A DNA stretch of 36,570 nt from Xenococcaceae cyanobacterium MO_167.B27. GTDB taxonomy: Bacteria > Cyanobacteriota > Cyanobacteriia > Cyanobacteriales > Xenococcaceae. The stretch spans positions 1 through 36,570 of the forward strand of contig JASJCP010000032.1 in assembly GCA_030065935.1 (NCBI GenBank), read 5' to 3'. Shown here piece after piece: positions 16,567 to 25,154 of this stretch (its first letter is position 1; each line of letters begins with the position of its first letter). The notes below the pieces were generated by a model. The model saw only the letters and a list, made by a program, of their open reading frames with translations, had not been told where the DNA came from and did not search any database. A program made the translations under genes and the position numbers.

Positions 16567-18096
16567 CTACATCGGTGGCATATAGGGCTTAGGAGGCGGA
16601 TCGAATACCGTCATTACTTCACGAGTTCTTGCCTTCTCTGCTTCCCTATCTGCCTTATCCCTTTCTTCGCCAGTTAAGTTTTGAATCGAGCGTTGATAAA
16701 AACGGTCTAAGTTATAGCAGCCCATCGGGAGTTCTAGATATGCTCCCAAACAGTCATTGCAATAAGTGCAAGGTCTTTCGGGAATATCCATACCTGACTG
16801 GAATTTATTGACCAGATCGTTATTAGCTACCAACATTCGAGCCATACTTACCCCATCAGTATATCCACCCTCGATCGCAGCATTAATATATGATGCCTGT
16901 TGAAATCCTCCAGTGGTAATAACGGGAATTTCTTTAAGATTTTGCTTAATTTCTTTAGCGTCTCTCAGCACTGTACCTTGGTGTTTATTTAAGAGGTTTT
17001 GAAACTCTTCGGTAGATACATGCTCTCTAAAATATTCATCTAGCTTTTCATCTTCTATCTTTAATCCACTAATTGGCTGCTCATAACGACTCTCTACTTT
17101 TCTAGGTAATCGACTCCAAATCCATTGAAAAATAGGCCATAGGGAAGGATACCGAAATAAAATCACGTTGCGAAAGCTCGCTTTTCCACCACTAGATGTC
17201 ATCGTATCGTAGGTATAGCGAAGCATCCTCAAGGGGAAAGGACCAGAAGGTAATAAGGGATGAGGAAATGTACTGCCACGAGAAACATGAATGGCATCAA
17301 CCCCATCTTCTTCAAGCCACTGACAAATTTGGATGGCTTCCTCAAAAGTATTACCAGACTTTTGCCAGGGAGGAATAATGTTATTGAACTCTCTAACGCT
17401 AATTTTGGCTTGTAGATGAAAGTTATCTCCTACTACTTTACGAATTTCTCGTACAATTTCATGCAGAAATCGATAGCGATTATTGAGATCGCCACCATAT
17501 TCATCTGTACGCTGATTAATAGCAGAACTGAGAAATTGATTAATTAAGTAACCATGAGAGCTATGAAGTTCAATACCATCTAGATTAGCTTCTTTAGCTC
17601 TTCCTGCTGCTTTGGCAAAGTCTTGAACGATCTCTTTGACTTTAGGTGTTGGCATTTTGATGGCAGGTAAACCATTAACTTGATCTGCTTCATCCGTCGA
17701 ACTAGGTGCTGGTTTAGGTTCGATCCCATCCGCCTGAGTCAAAGTATTTTCAATCCCTTCGATGTCTCTCTGACGACCAGAATGACTGAGTTGAAGAATA
17801 TATTTGCAGTCATATCTATGCACTGTTTCCCCGACAGTGTGCCAAAAGGGAATCCGTTCGTCACAGTCTATGGTGACGACATTAGGAGTAATTCGACCTT
17901 CGATCGAGACGGGAGCATAGGAGGAAATAATTGCACCAACTCCCCCCTTTGCAAACTTATTTTCCCAATTCACACGAGCTTGAGTTCCAGAGCCATTATA
18001 GTTATCCCAACGTCCAGTAACACTAGAGCGAAAGATGCGGTTTTTAACTATCAAATGGCGGAATTGCAATGGTTGAAAAATCTGAGCTTTTACCAT
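16567..18096 (-). CDS. Old Yellow Enzyme-family NAD(P)H:flavin oxidoreductase with Fe-S cysteine motif
   Basis: This 509-residue protein has an FMN-binding TIM barrel of the Old Yellow Enzyme family. Visible motifs are QLSHSGRQ (102-109), ELHSSHGYLINQFLS (176-190, with the His178/His181 pair expected to bind the substrate carbonyl), and NQRTDEYGGDLNNRYRF (194-210). FMN-phosphate segments are VITTGGF (392-398) and GVSMARMLVAN (415-425). A C-terminal cysteine cluster, Cys443, Cys446, Cys449 and Cys460 (CX2CX2CX10C), resembles the 4Fe-4S site of the dienoyl-CoA reductase subgroup. The barrel is longer than usual. An extra stretch at about 290-385 includes an aromatic segment (YPSLWPIFQWIW) that could dip into a membrane. 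It is first in the operon with the di-heme cytochrome and patatin genes. Reduction of activated C=C bonds is known for the family; the substrate here is unknown. Confidence 0.9.
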   Translation of the reverse strand: MVKAQIFQPLQFRHLIVKNRIFRSSVTGRWDNYNGSGTQARVNWENKFAKGGVGAIISSYAPVSIEGRITPNVVTIDCDERIPFWHTVGETVHRYDCKYILQLSHSGRQRDIEGIENTLTQADGIEPKPAPSSTDEADQVNGLPAIKMPTPKVKEIVQDFAKAAGRAKEANLDGIELHSSHGYLINQFLSSAINQRTDEYGGDLNNRYRFLHEIVREIRKVVGDNFHLQAKISVREFNNIIPPWQKSGNTFEEAIQICQWLEEDGVDAIHVSRGSTFPHPLLPSGPFPLRMLRYTYDTMTSSGGKASFRNVILFRYPSLWPIFQWIWSRLPRKVESRYEQPISGLKIEDEKLDEYFREHVSTEEFQNLLNKHQGTVLRDAKEIKQNLKEIPVITTGGFQQASYINAAIEGGYTDGVSMARMLVANNDLVNKFQSGMDIPERPCTYCNDCLGAYLELPMGCYNLDRFYQRSIQNLTGEERDKADREAEKARTREVMTVFDPPPKPYMPPM

Positions 18097-18624
18097 TTCA
18101 AAACATCCGTACTAAAAACTTGATAAACTTGATTACATTGCTTCCTTTGAGAAATTTTAAATTCATTATTTAATGCTTCTATTTATTACTATGAAACAAA
18201 TATTTTGTTTTATGCAAAAGAACTTTTTTTTGTTGTATTTCTTTACATAAACTAAGATTTGTCAAGACTGAATAGGGCATAATTCAGTCTTCCCGATTCA
18301 AGATTAAAGCCTCAAATTCCTGAATAGCTATAGTTACAGCGTTTTAATTTGTTCTAATATCTAGAATTACTACTATTGTTTAAAAACAAAATAATTGAGA
18401 ATTATTCTTATTAATTTTAAGATAATGTTGTTAATTTTCTCTAGTTATTTTTTGTGAAAATGAGGGAAAAAGCTTGTGAATAATACAATCTGTATGTTTT
18501 ACAAACTAATGTTAAGTTTTTTGCTCAAGGAAAGCTTTTTTGTATAAAAATTAAAATGAACTTACGTTATAAGAAAAATAAAACTTTTTCAACATAAAAC
18601 ATATGTTGTTTAAAGGAGAAATAT
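18097..18624. other. 528-base divergent promoter region
   Basis: This AT-rich stretch separates the flavoprotein-led operon (minus strand) from the lipoprotein cytochrome (plus strand), so it must hold both promoters. A short dyad, AGAAT-T-ATTCT, lies at 18398-18408 in an ATAATT/ATTCTTAT context. It loosely resembles Fur/PerR-type boxes; that is a weak resemblance, not an assignment. A small AAGACTGAA/TTCAGTCTT hairpin, usable as a terminator-like structure, lies at about 18264-18290. Confidence 0.5.
18613..18618 (+). promoter_or_regulatory. Strong ribosome binding site (AAGGAG)
   Basis: A perfect AAGGAG ends six bases before the ATG at 18625 and fixes the start of the di-heme lipoprotein. 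Confidence 0.8.
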
Positions 18625-20754
18625 ATGACCAAGCCACATCTAGGCATCATTGCCTGTGTGCTGGCGATCGCTTTAATGCTTCTGAGTTGTTCTCCCTATG
18701 AATATCAATCCACATCTGTCGAACGTCTGAGAGAACTAATTGCTGAAGCGGAAGCGAGAAGCAACGCTGTCGATGTTGCCCCATCACAGTCGAACACGCC
18801 AGTCGCTACTCAACCAGCTAATTATGCCAATCAAAGCTACAAAACAAAGCCTGAAGATGAACGCGATCGCGACTATCTTGGCTACGTACCTTCAAAATAC
18901 TATGGTGATCTGACTGAGGCAGAAAAGCGCGGTCTACAGACCTGGTACTTTTGGAATGGCGACAACGAGAAATTCTTCCGCCTGATAGCCAAAAGAACTG
19001 AGGGAATAATAGACTTTTTGGGTCTTGTTGATGCGCGTCCTGACAGTGAGCTTGCTCCAGGCGACAAGCACCACCTTCAACACGATGAGCGTTTTAAAGA
19101 GATTGGAGTGATCAATAACCCTGAGTGTAAGGCGGCGAAAAAGCCGGATGAGTATGGCTTGTGGTTGGATCAGTGCGATCAAGATCCTCATGCCACTGGC
19201 GTCATGGGTGTGGTCAAGTTCAATAATCCCAACTTTGACCCAGAGAAATGGGATGTCGCAAAATATTATGCCGAAGGCGCTCAGATCGAACCTCCCTATC
19301 GCATGGGCATCTCCTGTGGCATTTGCCATATAGCGTTGAATCCTCTTAAACCTCCTGCGGATGCAGAAAATCCGAAATGGGAAAACATAGTTGGAGCCCT
19401 CGGCAACCAATACATTGATGAGGCAGCATTGTTTGGTCGTAACCTTCCAAAGGAAGATTTTGCGAAACAGGTGCTTGACAGTCAGCCACGGGGTACCTCT
19501 GATACCTCTAGGAACGCGACTGATCACATTGACAATCCCAATACGATTAACGCCATTTTTAACTTGGAGGATCGGGTCGCCATCGCCGAGGAAGAAGTGA
19601 TGGATGATGGGACAAAGAGGAAAGTCCCCCACATCCTCAAGGATGGCGCCGATTCCATTGGCGTTCCCGGTGCTTCCCTGCGCGTCTATATCAATATCGG
19701 TATGTGTTCGGAGCAATGGCTGAGGCACCACGACCTGGGAGAAGGACGCTCACCTCAAACACCCTTTAGTATTGCCGAGGCTGAGAAGGAATGCGAAGCC
19801 TGGGGACAGACAGAAGCACGCATGGCAGATGCAGAAGCCTTTCTGAAGACCTTCAAACCTTACCATCTCGAAGATGCACCAGGAGGTAAGGCTTACTTGA
19901 CCAAGGATAAGAAGGTTCTCGAACGCGGGAAAATTGCCTTTGCCGATAATTGCGCGCGGTGTCATTCGAGCAAACAGCCGCCTGCCCAAATCGCTGCGGA
20001 TACTGAACAAGCGAAGCAATGGTATCGAGAGTCAGTGCTAAGTTCTGATTTTCTTGAGCATAACTTCCTGTCGGACGACAAGCGCTATCCGGTGACTGAG
20101 ATTGGCACTAATGCTGCTCGGGCGCTGGCGACCAATGCCAAGAAGGGTCATATCTGGGCAGAATTTTCCTCTAAGACGTATAAAGAATTGCCCTCACCTG
20201 GTACCCTTACCCTTGAGGATCCCTTCGACGAGGATGAACCAATTGAGTTTAAGGTTCCCTCAGGAGGAACAGGTTATTATCGGACCCCATCGCTGATTAG
20301 CCTTTGGTCAAGTGCACCTTTCCTGCACAACAACATGCGCGGCAAATACAATGGCGATCCCTCGGTAGCAGGGCGCATGGAAGCCTTCAACGACGCTATT
20401 GAACAGCACCTTTGGCCTGAGAAGCGCGAGGGAATAATCCAGCGGACATATGAAGATAGCCATTTAGAAATAGGATCTCTGAAAGCGGATGTACCTAAAG
20501 GTACGCCGATTAAGTTACTGGCTAATTTAGACCCCCGTGAGACACCCAAGATTCTCCAACGGAAATTAAACTCTGAATTAGGAGGTAAAGTTTTAAGCTC
20601 TTTGGTTCGCTTTATTCCCGATAAGGTTTTGACTCCGCTGCTGCTGAAATACAATCAAGCTCCTGATTTTATCGAAGATCATGGACATGAATTTGGCACA
20701 GACTTACCCGATGAAGACAAACGAGCCTTAATCGAATTTCTGAAAACTTTCTAG
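18625..20754 (+). CDS. Di-heme cytochrome c lipoprotein, RoxA/oxygenase-like
   Basis: This 709-residue exported protein has a hydrophobic leader with a lipobox-like LLSC at 19-22, so it is probably a lipoprotein. Two heme motifs are present, CGICH at 231-235 and CARCH at 443-447. The 212-residue spacing is nearly the same as in the 496-residue cytochrome encoded divergently. The two proteins also share the C-terminal signature GH-x-(Y/F)-GT-x-LP-x2-DK-x-AL. A typical PSLISLWSSAPFLHNNM segment lies after the second heme. Length and heme spacing resemble rubber oxygenase RoxA and the P. aeruginosa oleate dioxygenase type, but peroxidase activity cannot be excluded. Much of the gene is clearly richer in G+C than its neighbours and uses codons such as CGC, GGC and CTC more. 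This is consistent with transfer, although HIP1 octamers occur near its start. Confidence 0.87.
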   Translation: MTKPHLGIIACVLAIALMLLSCSPYEYQSTSVERLRELIAEAEARSNAVDVAPSQSNTPVATQPANYANQSYKTKPEDERDRDYLGYVPSKYYGDLTEAEKRGLQTWYFWNGDNEKFFRLIAKRTEGIIDFLGLVDARPDSELAPGDKHHLQHDERFKEIGVINNPECKAAKKPDEYGLWLDQCDQDPHATGVMGVVKFNNPNFDPEKWDVAKYYAEGAQIEPPYRMGISCGICHIALNPLKPPADAENPKWENIVGALGNQYIDEAALFGRNLPKEDFAKQVLDSQPRGTSDTSRNATDHIDNPNTINAIFNLEDRVAIAEEEVMDDGTKRKVPHILKDGADSIGVPGASLRVYINIGMCSEQWLRHHDLGEGRSPQTPFSIAEAEKECEAWGQTEARMADAEAFLKTFKPYHLEDAPGGKAYLTKDKKVLERGKIAFADNCARCHSSKQPPAQIAADTEQAKQWYRESVLSSDFLEHNFLSDDKRYPVTEIGTNAARALATNAKKGHIWAEFSSKTYKELPSPGTLTLEDPFDEDEPIEFKVPSGGTGYYRTPSLISLWSSAPFLHNNMRGKYNGDPSVAGRMEAFNDAIEQHLWPEKREGIIQRTYEDSHLEIGSLKADVPKGTPIKLLANLDPRETPKILQRKLNSELGGKVLSSLVRFIPDKVLTPLLLKYNQAPDFIEDHGHEFGTDLPDEDKRALIEFLKTF

Positions 20755-20761
20755 TAAGGTG

Positions 20762-20780
20762 AGGTGGGCAATGCCCACCT
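20762..20780. terminator. Hairpin just after the di-heme lipoprotein gene
   Basis: AGGTGGGCA and TGCCCACCT form a nine-base-pair stem around a single base, starting eight bases after the stop. It lacks a clear T run, so it is either an unusual terminator or one of the dispersed GGTGGGC/GCCCACC palindromes common in cyanobacterial spacers. Confidence 0.5.
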
Positions 20781-20804
20781 TAAAGTTATACTTTGCACGA
20801 TGAT

Positions 20805-20912
20805 ATGAGTTTAAGCGAAGTGATGACAATTGTCATAGCCTTTCATGGTAGCGGTTATAAGACGTTCAAGGAATTCTATACCCTAAAAGTACCACCGCAA
20901 CAGATCAAATAA
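20805..20912 (+). pseudogene. IS982-family transposase remnant (N-terminal fragment)
   Basis: A 35-codon open stretch beginning at the ATG encodes MSLSEVMTIVIAFHGSGYKT, then a Phe/Tyr-rich run ending in a stop. The motif LSLSE(V/I)MTI-x-I-x-FH followed by (Y/F)(K/R)-x-FK-x-(Y/F)Y is the conserved N-terminal region of IS982-family transposases. The full protein is nearly 300 residues, so both the first part and the catalytic DDE part are missing. It is a dead fragment marking an old insertion downstream of the GC-rich cytochrome gene. Confidence 0.75.
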
Positions 20913-21115
20913 AAAAAACCAGTTTTTTTATACAAATATATTGATTTGAAGTTGTACTTCAAAAACACAATTAAAACACTATTAAGACAGTTGGTTTTAT
21001 ACCATTTCTATTTAGACTTGCTACAAATAACCCATCTAATACCAATCTCCTACTTCCCCACTTCCCCCCGGGAGGAGACTTAATATATCTAGGTATTGAA
21101 GCCAAAAGAGGAGGA

Positions 21116-21145
21116 CACGGGTGAGCGGGAGCACGGCTCACCGTG
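21116..21145. repeat. Bulged hairpin
   Basis: CACGG-G-TGAGC pairs with GCTCACCGTG (21136-21145). This makes ten base pairs with one bulged G and a nine-base loop. It lies within a 150-base block bounded on both sides by ACTTCCCC repeats. Confidence 0.65.
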
Positions 21146-21188
21146 TTCGGTGAAGGGTGCGAAGCGATGTCCGTATCGACTTTGTAAT

Positions 21189-21216
21189 GTATCCGCAATT
21201 CATGAATTGCGGATAC
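21189..21216. repeat. Perfect 28-base palindrome
   Basis: Each half is GTATCCGCAATTCA, and the sequence equals its own reverse complement over all 28 bases. It ends shortly before a second run of ACTTCCCC repeats. The spacer 20913-21414 otherwise shows only low-complexity sequence; the minus-strand frame 20971-21237 across it is not a credible gene. Confidence 0.9.
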
Positions 21217-21414
21217 TTCGGTGCCCCACTTCCCCACTTCTTCATATGTAGCTTGACTTTTCAGAATTAGTTTTATTTGGTATTAATTTTTATTTAAGTC
21301 TCGCTAAAAATCGAGAATTATCACATTAGAAACTTTAGTATAAAACTTAATTATGCAGAATGCAGAATCAAATTTTATATAGGATTTTGTATAAAGAATT
21401 CAGGAAAAGTATTT

Positions 21415-22341
21415 ATGCAACATCAAAGATTTAGAGGTTTTAAACCAGCACAACTCATAATATTTACAATGGCTGGTCTTGGCTCAACCGCGATCATGGC
21501 AACTTCTGCTGAAGCTGTTTCTTTGCAGCTCACAATTGAGAATTTAGGCCCAACTGATGGCGCTCTTATCACTCCACTCTGGGTTGGTCTTCATGATGGT
21601 AGCTTTGATACCTTTGATTTTGGTACTTCAGCCTCAACAGGTATTGAAATTATAGCTGAGGAAGGACTCACGGGACTTGAAACTCCTGATTTGTTAAACC
21701 CTTTAGGTATTAATAATTTAGGAGATTTGGGCATTGAGCAAAATTTGACTCTAGCTAGTTTGTTTAATGCTAGTGCTGCTGGTGCAAATGGCGGTTTACA
21801 AGACTTGCTCACTGCTACCCCTATTATTGGAACATTTCCTAGTGAAACCGCTTCAATAATCCTTAATGTAGATCCCAACCAAAATCGCTATCTTAGCTAT
21901 GCTGCAATGTTTTTCCCAAGCAATGATGCCTTTATTGGTAATGAGGATCAGACAGCTATTGAACTCTTTGATGATAGTGGGAACTTCTTGGGAGCTGACT
22001 TTCTCCTCTTAGGAACTGAGGTTTGGGATGCTGGAACTGAAGTCAATGACGAGAGTCTAAACAGTGTTCCGTTTACACTACCAATCATTGGTGAAGGTAT
22101 TGTAGAGGGTGGAACAGTTCAGCCCCATCCAGGCTTGATGCCACCAGGCTCTGGAGGTGTCTTGGATTTTGATAACGGGATCTTCTCTTTTGCCAATGCT
22201 GATTTTCAAGCACCAGGCTATCAAGTCGCACGCATTACAGTGACAGAAGTGGAACAAACCCCAGAACCGTCCTTGCTTTTAGGCATATTGACGTTTATTT
22301 CTGGGATACTTTTCTCACGTCGCAAATTGCCAAATAAGTAA
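21415..22341 (+). CDS. Exported spondin-domain-like PEP-CTERM protein
   Basis: This 308-residue protein has an N-terminal signal peptide with predicted cleavage after Ala34 (SAEA). At the C terminus a PEP-CTERM sorting tail is seen: Pro-Glu-Pro at 283-285, a hydrophobic segment, then a basic end (RRKLPNK). Such tails direct proteins to exosortase-dependent processing and surface or matrix export. The body contains features of the spondin_N family, including ITPLWVGLHDGSFDTFDFG (52-70) and PNQNRYLSYAAMFFPSNDAF near 156-175. Bacterial members are thought to be extracellular or adhesion proteins. No exosortase gene is nearby, which is usual. It stands alone between mobile-element debris and the ClpC-like gene. 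Confidence 0.85.
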   Translation: MQHQRFRGFKPAQLIIFTMAGLGSTAIMATSAEAVSLQLTIENLGPTDGALITPLWVGLHDGSFDTFDFGTSASTGIEIIAEEGLTGLETPDLLNPLGINNLGDLGIEQNLTLASLFNASAAGANGGLQDLLTATPIIGTFPSETASIILNVDPNQNRYLSYAAMFFPSNDAFIGNEDQTAIELFDDSGNFLGADFLLLGTEVWDAGTEVNDESLNSVPFTLPIIGEGIVEGGTVQPHPGLMPPGSGGVLDFDNGIFSFANADFQAPGYQVARITVTEVEQTPEPSLLLGILTFISGILFSRRKLPNK

Positions 22342-22427
22342 CCATACTGCTTACTTTTTATGAATCGCGAGCCTTTATCGTTTATTCCTCATCCCTTGGT
22401 TAACAAGGGAGAGGAAATGTTACAAAA

Positions 22428-24791
22428 TTAGCTGATGGCTGGTGCAAAAACTGGTTGAGTTATAGCAGATATGGTAACTTCTCCAAATTCATTAACATCA
22501 ACTGAAGTGCGATCGCCGTCGTTAATTTGACCAGAGAGGATGGCTTCTGCCAAACTATCTTCCAGAAGTCTCATAATGGCTCTTCTTAGGGGTCTTGCGC
22601 CGTAACTAGGATCGAATCCTTCGGTGATTACTTTTTCGGTAAAGGCTTTGGTTACTTCTATTTCAATATCTCTTTGTTCTTTGAGTCTTTGAGAGATATC
22701 TCCTAACAGGATTTTAGCGATCGCAGAAACTTCAGATTTAGTAAGTTGACGGAAGACAATTACTTCGTCAAGACGGTTGAGAAATTCAGGACGGAAGTAG
22801 TTTTTAAGTTCATCATTAACACGGTCGCAGATTTTTTGATATTCCGCTTCTCCTCTATCTTCAGCAAAAGCAAAACCTAATCCTGTTCCACCTTTTTCGA
22901 TAGCTTTTGCACCGATGTTAGAGGTCATGATGATAATAGTATTTTTGAAGTTTACTACCCGACCACTAGCATCAGTAAGACGACCATCATCTAAGAGTTG
23001 TAAGAAGAGATTAAAGACATCAGGATGAGCTTTTTCAATTTCATCAAAGAGGATTACTGCATAAGGTTTTCTTCTAACTGCTTCGGTTAACTGTCCTCCT
23101 TCGTCATAACCTACAAACCCAGGAGGTGAGCCGATTAATTTAGATACGGTGTGGGATTCCATAAATTCTGACATATCCAAGCGAATCATGGCATCTTCAT
23201 CACCGAACATATAGGTAGCTAAGGCTTTAGCTAATTCGGTTTTCCCTACTCCTGTAGGACCAGAAAAGATGACACTAGCAATAGGACGATTCGGATCGCC
23301 GATACCTGAACGAGAGCGACGTAAGGCTTTAGAGACTGCTTTGACTGCTTCGGTTTGTCCGATAATTCTTTCGTGAAGATGAGCTTCTAAATTAAGTAGA
23401 GTTTCTGATTCTACTTCATCTATCTGATTGACTGGTACTCCTGTCCAAGCGGATACTACTTCCGCTATTTCGGTGACATCTACTACAGGAGTTAGGGATT
23501 GAGGGTTGATGGGTAATACTTCTGAGTCTGCTAATCCCTGATTCATGGCATGTCTCAAATGGACTTTAGAACCTGCTTCATCAATTAAATCAATGGCTTT
23601 ATCTGGTAAAAAGCGATCGCTGATATAGCGGTGGGATAATTCTACTGCTGCGGTAAGAGCCTTGTTACTATATTTAACTTTGTGGAAATCTTCATAGGTT
23701 TTCTGTAATCCCTGAAGAATTGCGATCGCATCTTCTACAGAAGGTTCTCCTACAGAGACTTTTTGGAAGCGTCTTTCTAAGGCTGCATCTTTTTCGATGT
23801 ATTGACGATATTCATCGAGAGTAGTGCTACCAAGACATTGTAATTCTCCTCTAGCTAAAGCAGGTTTGAGCAAGTTCGCAGCATCCATTGCACCACCCAT
23901 TGCACCTGCACCCATCATGGTATGGATTTCATCTATAAACAGGATAATATTGCCAGCCTGTTTCACTTCTTCCACAATGACTTTAAGACGTTCTTCAAAT
24001 TCACCACGGAATTTTGTACCTGATAGTAATAGTCCCATATCAAGACTGATTACTTCTTTGCCTTCTAAAGTTTCTGGTGCTTCTCCTGTAATGATTCTCT
24101 GAGCTAGTCCCTCTGCGATCGCAGTTTTGCCTACTCCAGGCTCTCCTACTAATACAGGGTTATTTTTGGTGCGACGACCTAAAATTTGGATAACTCTAGT
24201 AATTTCTGTTTCTCTTCCCACTACAGGATCGAGTTTTCCTTCTTTGGCTAATTTGGTGAGATTAATACTAAACTCTTCTAACTTGGGTTGGGCTGAAGAA
24301 TTATCCTCTACACCAAAAGCATTAAATCGTTTCTTGTCTCCTGCTCCGACAGCTTCTTTTTCTCCTAGTCTTTTAATAATTTCTGTTCTTAGTTGGTCGA
24401 GATTTAGACCTTGTTCTACCAATACTTTAGCTGCTACTGTATCATTCTTTTTCGCGATCGCTAATAAAATATGTTCGGGACTGATATAGTTGATACTAAG
24501 TTGACGTGCTTCTTGAAAAGCTCGTTCAAAAATACTCTTAACTTTGGGTGTAAAAGGAATATTTGCAGGGCTAAACCCCGCACCTTTACCAACTTTCTCT
24601 TGGATTAATTTGCGAGTTTGATTGGTTTTAATCCCCTGAGCTTCTAATACCTGTGATGCAACAGATGACCCCTCCTCCATTACCCCTAAAAGTATATGTT
24701 CACTCCCTACTAAATTATGTCCTGTGCGTCGGGCTTCTTCTTGAGCCAGAATCACTGTTTTAATCGCTTTCTCATTGAAGTATTCAAACAT
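22428..24791 (-). CDS. clpC: ClpC-like AAA+ unfoldase without the middle domain
   Basis: This 787-residue Hsp100 protein has two Clp_N repeats (about residues 1-145). The first AAA+ module has Walker A GEPGVGKT at 216-223 and Walker B ILFIDEIH. The second has Walker A GPTGVGKT at 511-518 and [13 protein letters not shown]. The ClpP-docking loop is present (GTGLGF, 635-640), so it should feed substrates to ClpP. Between LIDEAGS (402-408) and [10 protein letters not shown] (445-454) only about 36 residues remain. Normal ClpC has some 45 more there, forming the coiled-coil middle (UVR) domain that binds adaptors such as MecA and controls assembly. The total length is accordingly below the usual cyanobacterial ClpC of about 820. 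It is therefore probably a second, differently regulated ClpC paralogue. It is transcribed divergently from ftsH. Confidence 0.9.
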   Translation of the reverse strand: MFEYFNEKAIKTVILAQEEARRTGHNLVGSEHILLGVMEEGSSVASQVLEAQGIKTNQTRKLIQEKVGKGAGFSPANIPFTPKVKSIFERAFQEARQLSINYISPEHILLAIAKKNDTVAAKVLVEQGLNLDQLRTEIIKRLGEKEAVGAGDKKRFNAFGVEDNSSAQPKLEEFSINLTKLAKEGKLDPVVGRETEITRVIQILGRRTKNNPVLVGEPGVGKTAIAEGLAQRIITGEAPETLEGKEVISLDMGLLLSGTKFRGEFEERLKVIVEEVKQAGNIILFIDEIHTMMGAGAMGGAMDAANLLKPALARGELQCLGSTTLDEYRQYIEKDAALERRFQKVSVGEPSVEDAIAILQGLQKTYEDFHKVKYSNKALTAAVELSHRYISDRFLPDKAIDLIDEAGSKVHLRHAMNQGLADSEVLPINPQSLTPVVDVTEIAEVVSAWTGVPVNQIDEVESETLLNLEAHLHERIIGQTEAVKAVSKALRRSRSGIGDPNRPIASVIFSGPTGVGKTELAKALATYMFGDEDAMIRLDMSEFMESHTVSKLIGSPPGFVGYDEGGQLTEAVRRKPYAVILFDEIEKAHPDVFNLFLQLLDDGRLTDASGRVVNFKNTIIIMTSNIGAKAIEKGGTGLGFAFAEDRGEAEYQKICDRVNDELKNYFRPEFLNRLDEVIVFRQLTKSEVSAIAKILLGDISQRLKEQRDIEIEVTKAFTEKVITEGFDPSYGARPLRRAIMRLLEDSLAEAILSGQINDGDRTSVDVNEFGEVTISAITQPVFAPAIS

Positions 24792-25154
24792 AAGTCTTTG
24801 GTTAATCTTATTAATATTTCTTTACCTTGTGACTCTAATGTATCTTGTTTCCTATACTTATCGAAGTGATAAAAACCGTAATTTAGAGGTGTTGATCTAG
24901 ATTTTGATTAGTGCTTTTGTTCTTTGCTAGTTCTAGGGAATAGGCAATCTTGCAATGGGAAGTCCTTGCTTTAAAGATGAGAATTACGTTAAATTTAATT
25001 AAGTTAAAGCCAGCTTGCAATAATAAATATTGACAAAAATTAGAATAAGTGCAACAGCTGCCAGCTTGAAAAGCCCAAAATCAAGGGAAAAGCCCACAGG
25101 TTAAAAAACTGATAAATAATATTAACCAAACTCAACTTCAACAACAATTAGCTT
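24792..25154. other. 363-base divergent promoter region between the ClpC-like gene and ftsH
   Basis: This AT-rich spacer must carry promoters for both divergent genes. I see no clear ribosome binding site before the ftsH ATG, no CIRCE-type inverted repeat and no strong hairpin. Confidence 0.45.

Noticed and set aside
17680-18123. 147-codon plus-strand frame opposite the flavoprotein gene
   Set aside because: It is antisense to clear OYE motifs and has no promoter or ribosome site.
18934-19731. 265-codon minus-strand open frame
   Set aside because: It lies wholly antisense to the di-heme lipoprotein, whose heme motifs and leader are clear. Long antisense frames are expected in this GC-richer gene.
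20971-21237. 88-codon minus-strand frame
   Set aside because: It spans the 28-base palindrome, the bulged hairpin and ACTTCCCC repeats, so it is translated repeat sequence.
24127-24489. 120-codon plus-strand open frame inside the ClpC-like gene
   Set aside because: It is a shadow frame opposite a strongly conserved gene.
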